From: Romboutsia weinsteinii
GTDB taxonomy: Bacteria; Bacillota; Clostridia; Peptostreptococcales; Peptostreptococcaceae
Assembly (NCBI RefSeq): GCF_002250835.2
Contig: NZ_NOJY02000013.1
Span: forward strand, 1-64,000
Direction of reading: 5' to 3'
Length of the DNA stretch: 64,000 nt
How positions within the stretch are numbered: the first letter of the stretch is position 1; every line of letters starts with the position of its first letter. Position numbers and translations under genes: made by a program. Shown here piece by piece: positions 54,239 to 62,085 of the stretch. A model generated the notes under the pieces. That model was not told the DNA's origin, made no database searches, and saw only the letters and a program-made list of their open reading frames with translations.

Positions 54239-55039
54239 CTAGCTATCCTTAAGTAAATATTTAGATTCTAATTGTTCTATTGTAATTGGTTTTGAGAAAT
54301 AATACCCTTGCGCATATGAATATCCATAATTAAGTAATTTTTCATATTGGTACTTAGTTTCTATTCCTTCTGCAACTACAAATACCTTATTCATATCCAT
54401 AATATTTTTAATTCCGACTAGTATATTATCTATTTTATTATTACCAATCTCGTCTAGTATAGACTTATCTATTTTTATATAATCAAAATCTATATTAGCT
54501 ACAGCTAAAATATTAGAATTACCACTACCAAAATCATCTAATGATACTCTAACTCCTAATTCTTTTATTTTCTTTATTTTTTTAGCTATATTTTTTATAT
54601 CTTTATAAAAGCATTCTCGTTCAGTTATTTCAAGTTCAAATATGCCTTCTGGTATATCATACTTTTCTATAAAATATTTTAATTTGGAGATAAATTCCCT
54701 TCTCATTATTGTACTTTTAGATATATTTATTGCTATAGGTATCGGCTTTATCTTAAGCTTAATCCATTGGTTAATTTTCATTACACAGTTTTCTAGAACA
54801 AAGTAATCTATTAAATATATATCTTTATTTATTTCTAATTGAGGTATAAACAAATCTGGATATACTATATCTCCGTTGTTCTTTTCCCATCTTATTAGAG
54901 CCTCTACTCCTACGATATTCATACTATTTATGTTAAACTTTGGTTGATATACTATCTTAAATTCTTTATTTTTTATAGCGTTAATAACTTCAATAAATAA
55001 ATTGCCTTTGTCATTATATATATCAAATGTATCTTTCAT
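54239..55039 (-). CDS. Stand-alone EAL c-di-GMP phosphodiesterase
   Basis: A 266-residue cytosolic EAL domain with little else. All catalytic residues appear: Glu in VEALIRW, Asn in INISKS, Glu in EITERE, the Asp pair in LDDFGSGNSN, Lys in IKIDKS, Glu in VAEGIET. It should hydrolyse c-di-GMP to pGpG. No receiver or sensor domain is attached. It starts 38 bases after the histidine kinase stop on the same strand, with GGGAGGT, so kinase and EAL protein probably share a transcript; how the kinase would signal to it is unclear. Confidence 0.92.
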   Translation of the reverse strand: MKDTFDIYNDKGNLFIEVINAIKNKEFKIVYQPKFNINSMNIVGVEALIRWEKNNGDIVYPDLFIPQLEINKDIYLIDYFVLENCVMKINQWIKLKIKPIPIAINISKSTIMRREFISKLKYFIEKYDIPEGIFELEITERECFYKDIKNIAKKIKKIKELGVRVSLDDFGSGNSNILAVANIDFDYIKIDKSILDEIGNNKIDNILVGIKNIMDMNKVFVVAEGIETKYQYEKLLNYGYSYAQGYYFSKPITIEQLESKYLLKDS

Positions 55040-55077
55040 ATACTACCTCCCAATTGATAAACGCTAAAATATAAATC

Positions 55078-56247
55078 TTACTCATATATATCAGAGAATT
55101 CCATTTTTATACGTTCTAATCTACTGTCATACACTCTACTAGATATATCATCTACATAATTATTTACATTGACTATATTTGGTATCCTTACTATAAACTC
55201 ACTACCTTTTTCTAATTCACTTTTTACAGTAATTGTACCTTGATGCATTTCAACTAAGTGTTTTGTTAAAGCTAAACCAACACCACAGCCTTCACAAATT
55301 TTAGTAAACCTGTCTTCTACATTTGAAAATCCGTTAAAAATTGAGTCTATATCATCTTCAGCAATTCCAATACCAGTATCTTTTACTGAAATAACAACAA
55401 AGTCAGATTCTAATAGTATACTAACAATAACACTTCCATCATAATTATTAAATTTTATAGCATTAGAAATTAAATTTAGTATTATTCTTTCTAATTTAGC
55501 TTTATCAAAGCTTACTATCTTTTCTTCTGTTTGTGTATCAAAGATAATACTTATATTTTTAAACTTTTTGTATCTATTTATATCATCACATATAGACTCA
55601 ACAGTACTTACAATGTCATAATTTATAGGTTTATACTCCATACTTTTAGATTGTATATTGGTCAGGTCTATAAAATTATCTGATATTTTAAGCATCCTTA
55701 AAGTATTTATATTTATCCTATGGATATCTTTCACAAAACACTCTTTACAGTTACCTAAATCACAAAACTTACATCTTTGTTCTAAAAGCTGTATCGATGT
55801 CATTATCATGTTTATAGGTGTCCTAAATTCATGTCTAATATTTGAAAAAAACCCCTCTCTCAATTTACTCAATTCTTCTTTGTATGGCTCATCTTTAATA
55901 ATCCCTAGTATCCCATCCACATTTCCATCGTCATCAAATATTGGATATTTATCTATCTCAATTTTACGTTTCTCTTTTCCATTAGATATTGTCTGCTCAT
56001 ATTTTAAATGTTTTTTGTTTTCTATAACCTCTTTATCCCTTACTTTTCCAATATTAAAATATGGTCGTAATACCTCTAATTCTTCATATGTTTTTCCATA
56101 AATCTTATCTTTGGGTTTACCAATAAAGTCACTTGCATAACTCTCATTACAATAAATATTTCTACCTTTTAAATCTCTATAAAAGATATATTCCGGTATT
56201 GTATCTAGTATAGATTCCAATGTTTTTTTCGAGTATTCTTCATCCAT
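55078..56247 (-). CDS. PAS histidine kinase with Cys4 motif in the DHp hairpin
   Basis: Cytosolic sensor kinase of 389 residues. A PAS domain spans about 8-120; the DHp H-box has His139 in NIRHEFRTP; the ATPase domain has the N box (LISNAIKFNN), DTGIGIAEDDI and GCGVGLALTKHLVE. Between the two DHp helices lies Cys159-x2-Cys162-x4-Cys167-x2-Cys170, a metal-binding or redox-type arrangement. No membrane helix or response regulator is present. AGGAGGG precedes the ATG. The EAL gene follows directly. Confidence 0.92.
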   Translation of the reverse strand: MDEEYSKKTLESILDTIPEYIFYRDLKGRNIYCNESYASDFIGKPKDKIYGKTYEELEVLRPYFNIGKVRDKEVIENKKHLKYEQTISNGKEKRKIEIDKYPIFDDDGNVDGILGIIKDEPYKEELSKLREGFFSNIRHEFRTPINMIMTSIQLLEQRCKFCDLGNCKECFVKDIHRININTLRMLKISDNFIDLTNIQSKSMEYKPINYDIVSTVESICDDINRYKKFKNISIIFDTQTEEKIVSFDKAKLERIILNLISNAIKFNNYDGSVIVSILLESDFVVISVKDTGIGIAEDDIDSIFNGFSNVEDRFTKICEGCGVGLALTKHLVEMHQGTITVKSELEKGSEFIVRIPNIVNVNNYVDDISSRVYDSRLERIKMEFSDIYE

Positions 56248-56274
56248 CTAAGTCCCTCCTTTTTAATAACTCGT

Positions 56275-56300
56275 AAAAAAAGACTGTACAATACAGTCTC
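56275..56300 (-). terminator. Terminator upstream of the kinase gene
   Basis: AGACTGTA-TTG-TACAGTCT followed by T7 on the minus strand; it probably ends transcripts from the prophage relic before the kinase gene. Confidence 0.8.
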
Positions 56301-56468
56301 TAAATTTTGTATATCCAATGTCTATTTTAAAAGAATTTTGTCTTAAATTGTTTCTTTATTAAGATAAACCATTTTTTGAATGATGTCTACATTATTATGG
56401 AATATATATCCAACTTTCGTTCGACATTTTTTATTGAAATATATAATAAAAAATTATTTATGAGGTAA

Positions 56469-57128
56469 TTAAATATCAATGTATATAAATGAATCTTTAT
56501 ATCCTTTATTCTTTACATCCTCTAGTCTTTTATTTGCATTATCTTTTTCTTTATAACTTCCAACACATACTCTATATAATTTTTCATTACTCACATTATC
56601 TGCCTCTAAGCTTTTACCTGTTATACCCTTAACTATTGCTCTTGCCATACTTCTATATTCATACATATTCATATCGCTAGAACTATCTATAAAGCAACAT
56701 TCAATAAGAATAGCACTCATTGTAGTTTTTCTTATTACATAAAGCTCCGGTCTAATCTTTACTCCCCTATTTTTAAATCCAAGTTCACTAATACTCTCAC
56801 ATATTCGACCTGCTAATTTGCTGGCCTCATTATTTTTCTCGTAAACTAGAGCTTCTACACCACTAGCACTTTTGTTATATGAATTAAAGTGTATACTTAC
56901 AAATAAATCAGCCTTAGCGCCATTTGCTATCTTTACACACTTGTTTAGATATTCTTCATTACTATTTGCACTATCTACCCTAGATTCTATTACTTCATAA
57001 CCACTTTCTTTAAGCAGTCTGATTATCTCACTAGCTACCTTTCTATTTTCCTCGCTCTCGTTTTTTATACCAACAGCTCCACTTCCAACTCCTCTTAAAG
57101 TGTGACCTGGATTAATACAAATCTTCAT
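56469..57128 (-). CDS. Phage-type N-acetylmuramoyl-L-alanine amidase with SPOR-like tail
   Basis: Amidase_3 protein of 219 residues, endolysin-like and without signal peptide. Zinc-site motifs: CINPGHTLRGVGSGAVG, EENRKVA, SIHFNSYN and the catalytic Glu in AILIECCFID. Residues 180-219 (LYRVCVGSYKEKDNANKRLED...) resemble one SPOR unit like those in the wall enzymes at 23-27 kb. I start at ATG 57128 after AGGGAGA; a longer frame adds six residues. The start lies inside the end of the Mor-like gene (17-base overlap). Confidence 0.88.
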   Translation of the reverse strand: MKICINPGHTLRGVGSGAVGIKNESEENRKVASEIIRLLKESGYEVIESRVDSANSNEEYLNKCVKIANGAKADLFVSIHFNSYNKSASGVEALVYEKNNEASKLAGRICESISELGFKNRGVKIRPELYVIRKTTMSAILIECCFIDSSSDMNMYEYRSMARAIVKGITGKSLEADNVSNEKLYRVCVGSYKEKDNANKRLEDVKNKGYKDSFIYIDI

Positions 57129-57393
57129 CCCAATTCTCCCTTTCATATTTCTTTATTATTTTAGAAACATAACTACTGCTAATATCATATTCTCTAGATA
57201 GTTCTAAGATATTATAACCATTGTATCTCCTTACAATATCTCTATTTCTCATACCTCTTCTTATATTTTTACTAGAAGGAAAATATACTACACTCCCTGC
57301 ATAGACACCGATAATCTCTAAAAACTTCTCTGCTCCTACTATATCAAACATATTCTGTAAACTACTAGGTATATCATCATACATCAAATCCAT
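57112..57393 (-). CDS. Mor-like transcription activator
   Basis: A 93-residue DNA-binding protein resembling the Mor family of phage Mu: an N-terminal dimer region (SSLQNMFDIVGAEKFLEIIGVYAGSVVYFPS) and a C-terminal helix-turn-helix (RRYNGYNILELSREYDISSSYVSKIIKKYE). In phages such proteins switch on middle or late genes. AGGGGGAG precedes the ATG. It overlaps the amidase gene and follows the DnaC-like gene by 26 bases, in one leftward unit. Confidence 0.82.
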   Translation of the reverse strand: MDLMYDDIPSSLQNMFDIVGAEKFLEIIGVYAGSVVYFPSSKNIRRGMRNRDIVRRYNGYNILELSREYDISSSYVSKIIKKYERENWDEDLY

Positions 57394-57419
57394 AAATAAA
57401 CTCCCCCTTTACTTATATA

Positions 57420-58193
57420 CTAACCATATATCCTATGATTTAGCATCTTCCCCTTAAGCTCTACTACTCTTCCTTTGCACATTTCAAGGATTCTGCTCCC
57501 TACTGACTCATCAATATTAAGCAAATCTTGAACATATTTTTCACTACTTACAATAATAGGCTTATTGTTAAAATATCTATGGTTTATAATCTCAAACATA
57601 ATATTTATATCACTAGTACTAATACTTCCCTTAAATAAATCATCAATTAGAAGCACACTAGCATTTTTATATTTATGTATTATCCTATTATAAGCTTCGC
57701 CATCCATAATATTTTGCTTAATTTGAATAATACTATCTCTATATGACATATATACCACTCCTACACCATATTTCATAAAATTGTTAGCAATAGCAAGACA
57801 TAGATGAGTCTTCCCGCTACCTACTTGTCCCATAAAAATTATAGAGTTGTTTCTACTATTTTTGATTCCTTTAAAATCTTTAACATAACTTCTAGCACTA
57901 TTAAACGCATCTAATATTTGCATGTCATAAGCATAATTAAAGTTTTTAAAAGTCTTATTTCTATACCCCTCACTTATTCCACTATTTTTTAATATCTGCT
58001 CTGAAATTAATATTTCTCTGCACTCACATGGTATTGCCTCATTGTCATTTAAAATAAAGGTCAAGTCCCTACACTTACTACATCTGTAACTATGAGATGA
58101 GTAACTCCTCTGCTCGTCTAAGTTGCTCTTCACTTGGCTTTTTATAAATTTGTTCATTCTCTCCTTGAAGTACACCGGCATATTTAAATCCAT
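57420..58193 (-). CDS. DnaC/IstB-like helicase loader, phage copy
   Basis: AAA ATPase of 257 residues, paralogous to the orphan at 35152. Zinc-like CSKCRDLTF plus CEC near the N-terminus; Walker A FMGQVGSGKTHLCLAIANNF; Walker B VLLIDDLF. GGGGG precedes the ATG. Its first 104 bases overlap the 3' end of the replisome organizer in another frame. Together they would load the host replicative helicase at a phage origin. Confidence 0.9.
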   Translation of the reverse strand: MDLNMPVYFKERMNKFIKSQVKSNLDEQRSYSSHSYRCSKCRDLTFILNDNEAIPCECREILISEQILKNSGISEGYRNKTFKNFNYAYDMQILDAFNSARSYVKDFKGIKNSRNNSIIFMGQVGSGKTHLCLAIANNFMKYGVGVVYMSYRDSIIQIKQNIMDGEAYNRIIHKYKNASVLLIDDLFKGSISTSDINIMFEIINHRYFNNKPIIVSSEKYVQDLLNIDESVGSRILEMCKGRVVELKGKMLNHRIYG

Positions 58194-59010
58194 TTGTATT
58201 CCCCCTATTTTTACTTAGATAAATTTCTAAATCTTTAATAGTCTTTATATTAAGATTTATCCATTGATTAATTATTCCATTTACATATACTTTGCTACAT
58301 TTATCTTTATTTGAGGCAATTTCTATAGCTTTTTTAAATAGATGTATATCTATCTCCTGACTTATATAAGTAATCCACTCTTCTATTACACCATTTACTT
58401 TTCCAATGTTTTCTTCAAATAGTTTTTTGTATTCTTCTCTTTCTATATATTCTTCTTTTTCTTGTTCTTCTTCTTTTTCTTCTTCTTGCCCACGTATGGT
58501 AAAAATTTTTTCAATCTTTTGGTACCTATCGTCAATTGCTTCATTTATACACTTATATACTTGTCTTCCATTATCTTTCTCAAAGATTTCTCCAATACGC
58601 TCATTAAAAAGTTCTATTACTTCAACTCTTGTAATAGCTTTTATTACAAATTTTAAAAGCGAAGTATCTTTAACAAGTCCTAGATCTTTTTTTATACAAT
58701 CAATCATGGGTTTACCAAGCTTCCTAAAATTGTATCTACCCCAGTTCTTTATAGCTACTTCCTTTGTTTTGTAATTGTATTTTATTAATTTATAATCATT
58801 TTCAAATCTATCTAGAAGGCTTTTCACACTTTCATTTGAATACCCAAGCTCAAAAGCCATTTGCATAGTGTTTAGGTTATATACTCCTATTTGAGTAGTA
58901 TTAGGATTTGTCATAAGATACAGAAAAAACAGCTTATCCTCTGGAGTCATCTCAAGCATTACTTTATCATCCTTCCAAAATGCAACTTCAACTTGTCTAA
59001 ATATAGCCAT
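58090..59010 (-). CDS. Phage replisome organizer (DnaD-like)
   Basis: A 306-residue replication initiator. The N-terminal domain (MAIFRQVEVAFWKDDKVMLEMTPEDKL pattern) is the phage replisome-organizer winged helix; a Glu-rich linker spans about 172-190; the C-terminal part (EEWITYISQEIDIHLFKKAIEIA ... VNGIINQWI) is DnaD-like. GGGGTAA precedes the ATG. The stop lies 104 bases inside the following dnaC-like gene, an unusually long overlap. Likely origin-binding protein of the former phage. Confidence 0.88.
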   Translation of the reverse strand: MAIFRQVEVAFWKDDKVMLEMTPEDKLFFLYLMTNPNTTQIGVYNLNTMQMAFELGYSNESVKSLLDRFENDYKLIKYNYKTKEVAIKNWGRYNFRKLGKPMIDCIKKDLGLVKDTSLLKFVIKAITRVEVIELFNERIGEIFEKDNGRQVYKCINEAIDDRYQKIEKIFTIRGQEEEKEEEQEKEEYIEREEYKKLFEENIGKVNGVIEEWITYISQEIDIHLFKKAIEIASNKDKCSKVYVNGIINQWINLNIKTIKDLEIYLSKNRGNTNGFKYAGVLQGENEQIYKKPSEEQLRRAEELLIS

Positions 59011-59016
59011 CTTAAA

Positions 59017-59406
59017 TTACCCCCTATGTATTCTAAACGTCCTACTAACAGTGGTTTTACTGTATTTTTCAGCTATTTCAGGTAAATCACTTTTTAACCT
59101 CTTAGTATCTATACTACACTTAGTTGAGCTTTTCCATGTTATTTTTCTCTCTTTGCAAAATCCAGTTTCACAGTACTTAAGTTCACTTTGCAGAGTATGT
59201 TCTATTATTTTCTTTTCACTTTCCAGCTTTGTTATTTGCCCTACTATTTCATCATGTTGCTCAATTAAGTTGTACATTTCTTCATTTATAATAGCTACTT
59301 CATTGACTGAATCTTTGTAAGTTTCTTTTAAGAATCTTCCACACTCTTCACTTCCAAAAGGTAGCTTTTGTTTAGCATTATTTAACATATTTCTTAAAAT
59401 CTTCAT
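59017..59406 (-). CDS. YqaJ C-terminal-like fragment
   Basis: A 129-residue protein that matches only the tail of YqaJ-type viral recombinase/exonucleases: a coiled helix region (NEEMYNLIEQHDEIVGQITKLESEKK), then ITWKSSTKCSIDTKRLKSDLPEIAEKYSKTTVSRTFRI. The nuclease half (normally about 200 residues with an Asp-Glu-Lys core) is absent. Either a deletion fused a new N-terminus or this is a stand-alone accessory. Its ATG overlaps the stop of the antirepressor gene, with GGGGGATG upstream. Confidence 0.6.
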   Translation of the reverse strand: MKILRNMLNNAKQKLPFGSEECGRFLKETYKDSVNEVAIINEEMYNLIEQHDEIVGQITKLESEKKIIEHTLQSELKYCETGFCKERKITWKSSTKCSIDTKRLKSDLPEIAEKYSKTTVSRTFRIHRG

Positions 59407-60197
59407 TATATTACATCCCCCATTATCTTTTTTATAAAATAAATCTGACCCTTGCCTGTTATATAAGGCGTTATAAATACTCTTTGACCATCTTCAGTGT
59501 TTTTTACAAATTGACGAGTGGTAAAAAGACCTTGTTGTAAGTATATTTGCTTAGGCTCATTTCCTCTTATAGTTTTCATAATATATCCATTATCTCTAAA
59601 CCAAGCCATAAGATTGTTTCTTCCTAGATTTGCACCTACTGCATATATCATCTTTGCAAATGACCCTATGTTTATTGCATCGTCACAGTCTCCAATAGTT
59701 TTTCCTACTTCTATGTACGGTTTTACACTTTCAAATTCTTCTTTTAGATTTTTTATTTTACTTCCTTGTATGCTTAGCATTTCTATAAGTTTTAATAAAA
59801 ATGTATTATCCTCTTTACTTTTGTTTATTGTTTCTTCGCTCATGTAAGCTCCGTATTTTCTTATACTTGGAAGTACTTCATCCATTACCCACTTTTCAAA
59901 CTTTATAGCATTTGATAGCTTTGATTTTATAATAAGTCTGTATAAATCTCCCTCAGTTATATACTTTCTATCTACAAATTTATATGCATCACTTCCATCA
60001 GACTTCTTACCAGTTACTACCCTTCTGTCGTGATTCACGACGCAAGGGTAAGTACAATGTCTGCGTATTGCATCTCTAGGATTTGTATATCCCAAAACTT
60101 CAGCAATTTGAATAGCGTCAAAATATTCTTTATCATCTTTTACTATTACATCAATTTCTCCAAACTCAGCACTAGTAAACGTTTTCAGTTTTAACAT
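59406..60197 (-). CDS. Phage antirepressor (BRO-N / KilA-C type)
   Basis: A 263-residue DNA-binding protein. The N-terminal BRO domain (VKDDKEYFDAIQIAEVLGYTNPRDAIRRHC and KFEKWVMDEVLPSIRKYGAYM) is joined to a C-terminal antirepressor domain (SFAKMIYAVGANLGRNNLMAWFRDNGYI ... QQGLFTTRQF). Such proteins release prophage repression. Complete in length. AGGGGGA precedes the ATG. It leads a leftward early operon behind the small XRE gene. Confidence 0.92.
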   Translation of the reverse strand: MLKLKTFTSAEFGEIDVIVKDDKEYFDAIQIAEVLGYTNPRDAIRRHCTYPCVVNHDRRVVTGKKSDGSDAYKFVDRKYITEGDLYRLIIKSKLSNAIKFEKWVMDEVLPSIRKYGAYMSEETINKSKEDNTFLLKLIEMLSIQGSKIKNLKEEFESVKPYIEVGKTIGDCDDAINIGSFAKMIYAVGANLGRNNLMAWFRDNGYIMKTIRGNEPKQIYLQQGLFTTRQFVKNTEDGQRVFITPYITGKGQIYFIKKIMGDVI

Positions 60198-60224
60198 AAT
60201 TATCCCCCTAAATAATTGATTTCT

Positions 60225-60440
60225 CTAATTCCCCCCAATACTATTTGCAAAGAAAATCTTATTTACATCATCAATATTAAGCTCAAGCCTCTCTATTATC
60301 CTCATCATCTCACCCCTAGTAAACTCTGTCCATCCATTTTCTTTTCGGTTGTAAGCTCCCTTAGATATGCCAAGCATCTTTGCCATCTCATATTGATGAT
60401 ACCCTTTATACAATCTTGTCTTTTTTAGTAACTCAAGCAT
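60225..60440 (-). CDS. Cro-like XRE regulator
   Basis: A 71-residue helix-turn-helix protein: LLKKTRLYKGYHQYEMAKMLGISKGAYNRKENGWTEF followed by a dimer helix (MRIIERLELNIDDV). GGGGGG precedes the ATG. It is divergent from the CI-like gene at 60615 across an operator region, the usual cro/cI layout. Confidence 0.88.
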   Translation of the reverse strand: MLELLKKTRLYKGYHQYEMAKMLGISKGAYNRKENGWTEFTRGEMMRIIERLELNIDDVNKIFFANSIGGN

Positions 60441-60504
60441 TGTATTTTATCCCCCCTTTGACTAATTCATCACCCTCTGTAATTAAAATGGTAGTCTATC
60501 CAAT

Positions 60505-60615
60505 TGTAATATGTCAATTACATTCGTTATATTTTTACCAAAGGTGACTTATTCTGCACTTCAGTTACCGAAATCAGTAATTTAATGCTATAATTACCAA
60601 AAAGGGGTGGTAATA
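60505..60615. promoter_or_regulatory. Divergent cro/cI-type operator-promoter region
   Basis: Dyads TGTAAT-N6-ATTACA (60505-60522), GTTAC-N8-GTAAT (near 60564) and ATTACC-N10-GGTAAT (near 60595) share TTAC/GTAA arms. An extended -10 (TGCTATAAT) for the rightward gene lies near 60587-60594, its weak -35 inside the middle dyad. A perfect TTGACA on the minus strand lies at 60512-60517. Confidence 0.6.
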
Positions 60616-60992
60616 TGAAATCTGTCGGGGAAAGAATAAAGACATCTAGAAAATATTTAAATTTAACAAAAAGAGAGCTGGCCCAAAGAGTAAATATAAC
60701 CGAGCTAACTCTTTCAAGATATGAAAGTGGAGAAAGAGAGCCCAAGGTAGGAGTGCTAGGAGAACTGTCAAAAGTACTTAATGTGTCTTGTGACTACCTT
60801 ATGGGATTTACTGATATAAGAAATTATGATACTGATACGGGTAAGGCAAAGGATGAGAAAGATATTCAGTGTATATTGGAAGATATGCTTAGGAAGGAAG
60901 GGCTTATGTTGTATGGAAAGCCTCTGTCTAAGCAAGCTTTGGCAAAGATATTAGCAGCTATACGAGTCGGTATAACTATTGCAAATGAGTAG
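60615..60992 (+). CDS. CI-like XRE repressor
   Basis: A 125-residue regulator. The helix-turn-helix fills residues 5-60 (GERIKTSRKYLNLTKRELAQRVNITELTLSRYESGEREPK...), and the rest is a helical dimerisation region rather than a LexA-type cleavable domain. GGGGTGG precedes the ATG. It faces the Cro-like gene and is the likely keeper of the relic's silent state. Confidence 0.9.
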   Translation: MKSVGERIKTSRKYLNLTKRELAQRVNITELTLSRYESGEREPKVGVLGELSKVLNVSCDYLMGFTDIRNYDTDTGKAKDEKDIQCILEDMLRKEGLMLYGKPLSKQALAKILAAIRVGITIANE

Positions 60993-61012
60993 TATGTTTT
61001 ATAAAAATTTAA

Positions 61013-61047
61013 AATACCGAGAGTAATGCCCTCGGTATCTATTTTTT
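61013..61047. terminator. Terminator between CI-like and LCP genes
   Basis: ATACCGAG-AGTAATGCC-CTCGGTAT followed by CTATTTTTTGTTT on the plus strand; works for the CI-like gene and perhaps the LCP gene. Confidence 0.8.
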
Positions 61048-61058
61048 GTTTATTTTTA

Positions 61059-62030
61059 TTAATCTTCTTTTCCAAAAATAAATTCATGCCAAGCGTTTAA
61101 GTTATACTCCTTATCCCACTCTAGCACCCATCCTTTTTGTTTGCTTATAATATGACCATTTCGATGCCCTTCTAGCGGGAATTGTAGTTGCTCTATATCT
61201 TTATCATTTATTTTATACGCTGTATAAGCTAGGTTTATCATCTCCATAGGGCTTATATTTGTCTTAGTATTTTCTAGAAGTATATCAGCTACTTTTTTGT
61301 AAGTCTTTGAATCTTGCTTTAAAAATTCGTTGTAAGCACTTTGTGCTACTTCTCTATGTCTATTATCTCTAGCGTAAGCACTGTCAGTGTATCTTATTCT
61401 ACTGAAGGCTAGTGCTTGATATCCATTTAGTCTTTGTACTCCAGGCTTTTTAATATATTCTTTTGATACTTCATCTTTCCTGTTGTAGTAATAATCATAA
61501 CAAGCGTCTATGTACTTATTGACTTCTTCAACATCTTTTTCTTCTATATTTACTTCTACTCCACCTATTTCATCCATTATGTCCATAAATGAAACAAAGT
61601 TGACTGCTATATACTTATCTATTTGTATATCAAAGTTTACTCTAAATACTTCTCTTAGAAGATCAATACTTCCGTAAGCATATGCATGAGTTAGTTTTTC
61701 AGTAGAGTGACCTGGTATATCTACGTAAGTGTCTCTTGCTATTGATGTTATTTTTATATCATTTTTGTTGCTGTCTATTGTAACTAGCATAACAGAGTCT
61801 GATCTATTTCCTCTTTCTATGTGCTCTCCATCTAGACCTGCTAGAAGTATATTTGTTACACCATCTACCATTTGTCCTGTTTCTTCTTGTGTGTTAGTAT
61901 CAGCGTCTTTTACTGCTTCATCCTTAACATATATAGAGTCTAGTTTGCTATATACGTACCCTACTCCTGCTATCATAGCTATTACAACTGTACATATAAG
62001 TATTAAGGCTATTTTTTTAAAGTTTTTCAA
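61059..62030 (-). CDS. LCP family ligase
   Basis: Third LytR-CpsA-Psr protein, 323 residues. N-terminal helix 5-27; core motifs ILLAGLDGEH, RGNRSDSVMLVTID, SIARDTYVDIPG, EKLTHAYAYGS, LAFSRIRYTDSAYARDNRHR. All key Arg/Asp are present. The start is TTG, 8 bases after a GGGGGG site, with no closer ATG. It follows galU copy 2 on the same strand (terminator between). The close similarity to the copy at 45386 suggests a duplication. Confidence 0.94.
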   Translation of the reverse strand: MKNFKKIALILICTVVIAMIAGVGYVYSKLDSIYVKDEAVKDADTNTQEETGQMVDGVTNILLAGLDGEHIERGNRSDSVMLVTIDSNKNDIKITSIARDTYVDIPGHSTEKLTHAYAYGSIDLLREVFRVNFDIQIDKYIAVNFVSFMDIMDEIGGVEVNIEEKDVEEVNKYIDACYDYYYNRKDEVSKEYIKKPGVQRLNGYQALAFSRIRYTDSAYARDNRHREVAQSAYNEFLKQDSKTYKKVADILLENTKTNISPMEMINLAYTAYKINDKDIEQLQFPLEGHRNGHIISKQKGWVLEWDKEYNLNAWHEFIFGKED

Positions 62031-62045
62031 TTTTCTTATCCCCCT

Positions 62046-62078
62046 AAAAAATCCTAAGAATTAAGTTCCTAGGATTTT
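62046..62078 (-). terminator. Terminator after galU copy 2
   Basis: AAAAATCCTAAGAA and TTCCTAGGATTTT form a hairpin just past the galU stop on the minus strand. Confidence 0.75.
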
Positions 62079-62085
62079 GTATATT

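Noticed and set aside
56469..60992. Intact prophage
   Set aside because: No integrase, terminase, capsid or tail genes, and flanking genes are host envelope and signalling genes.
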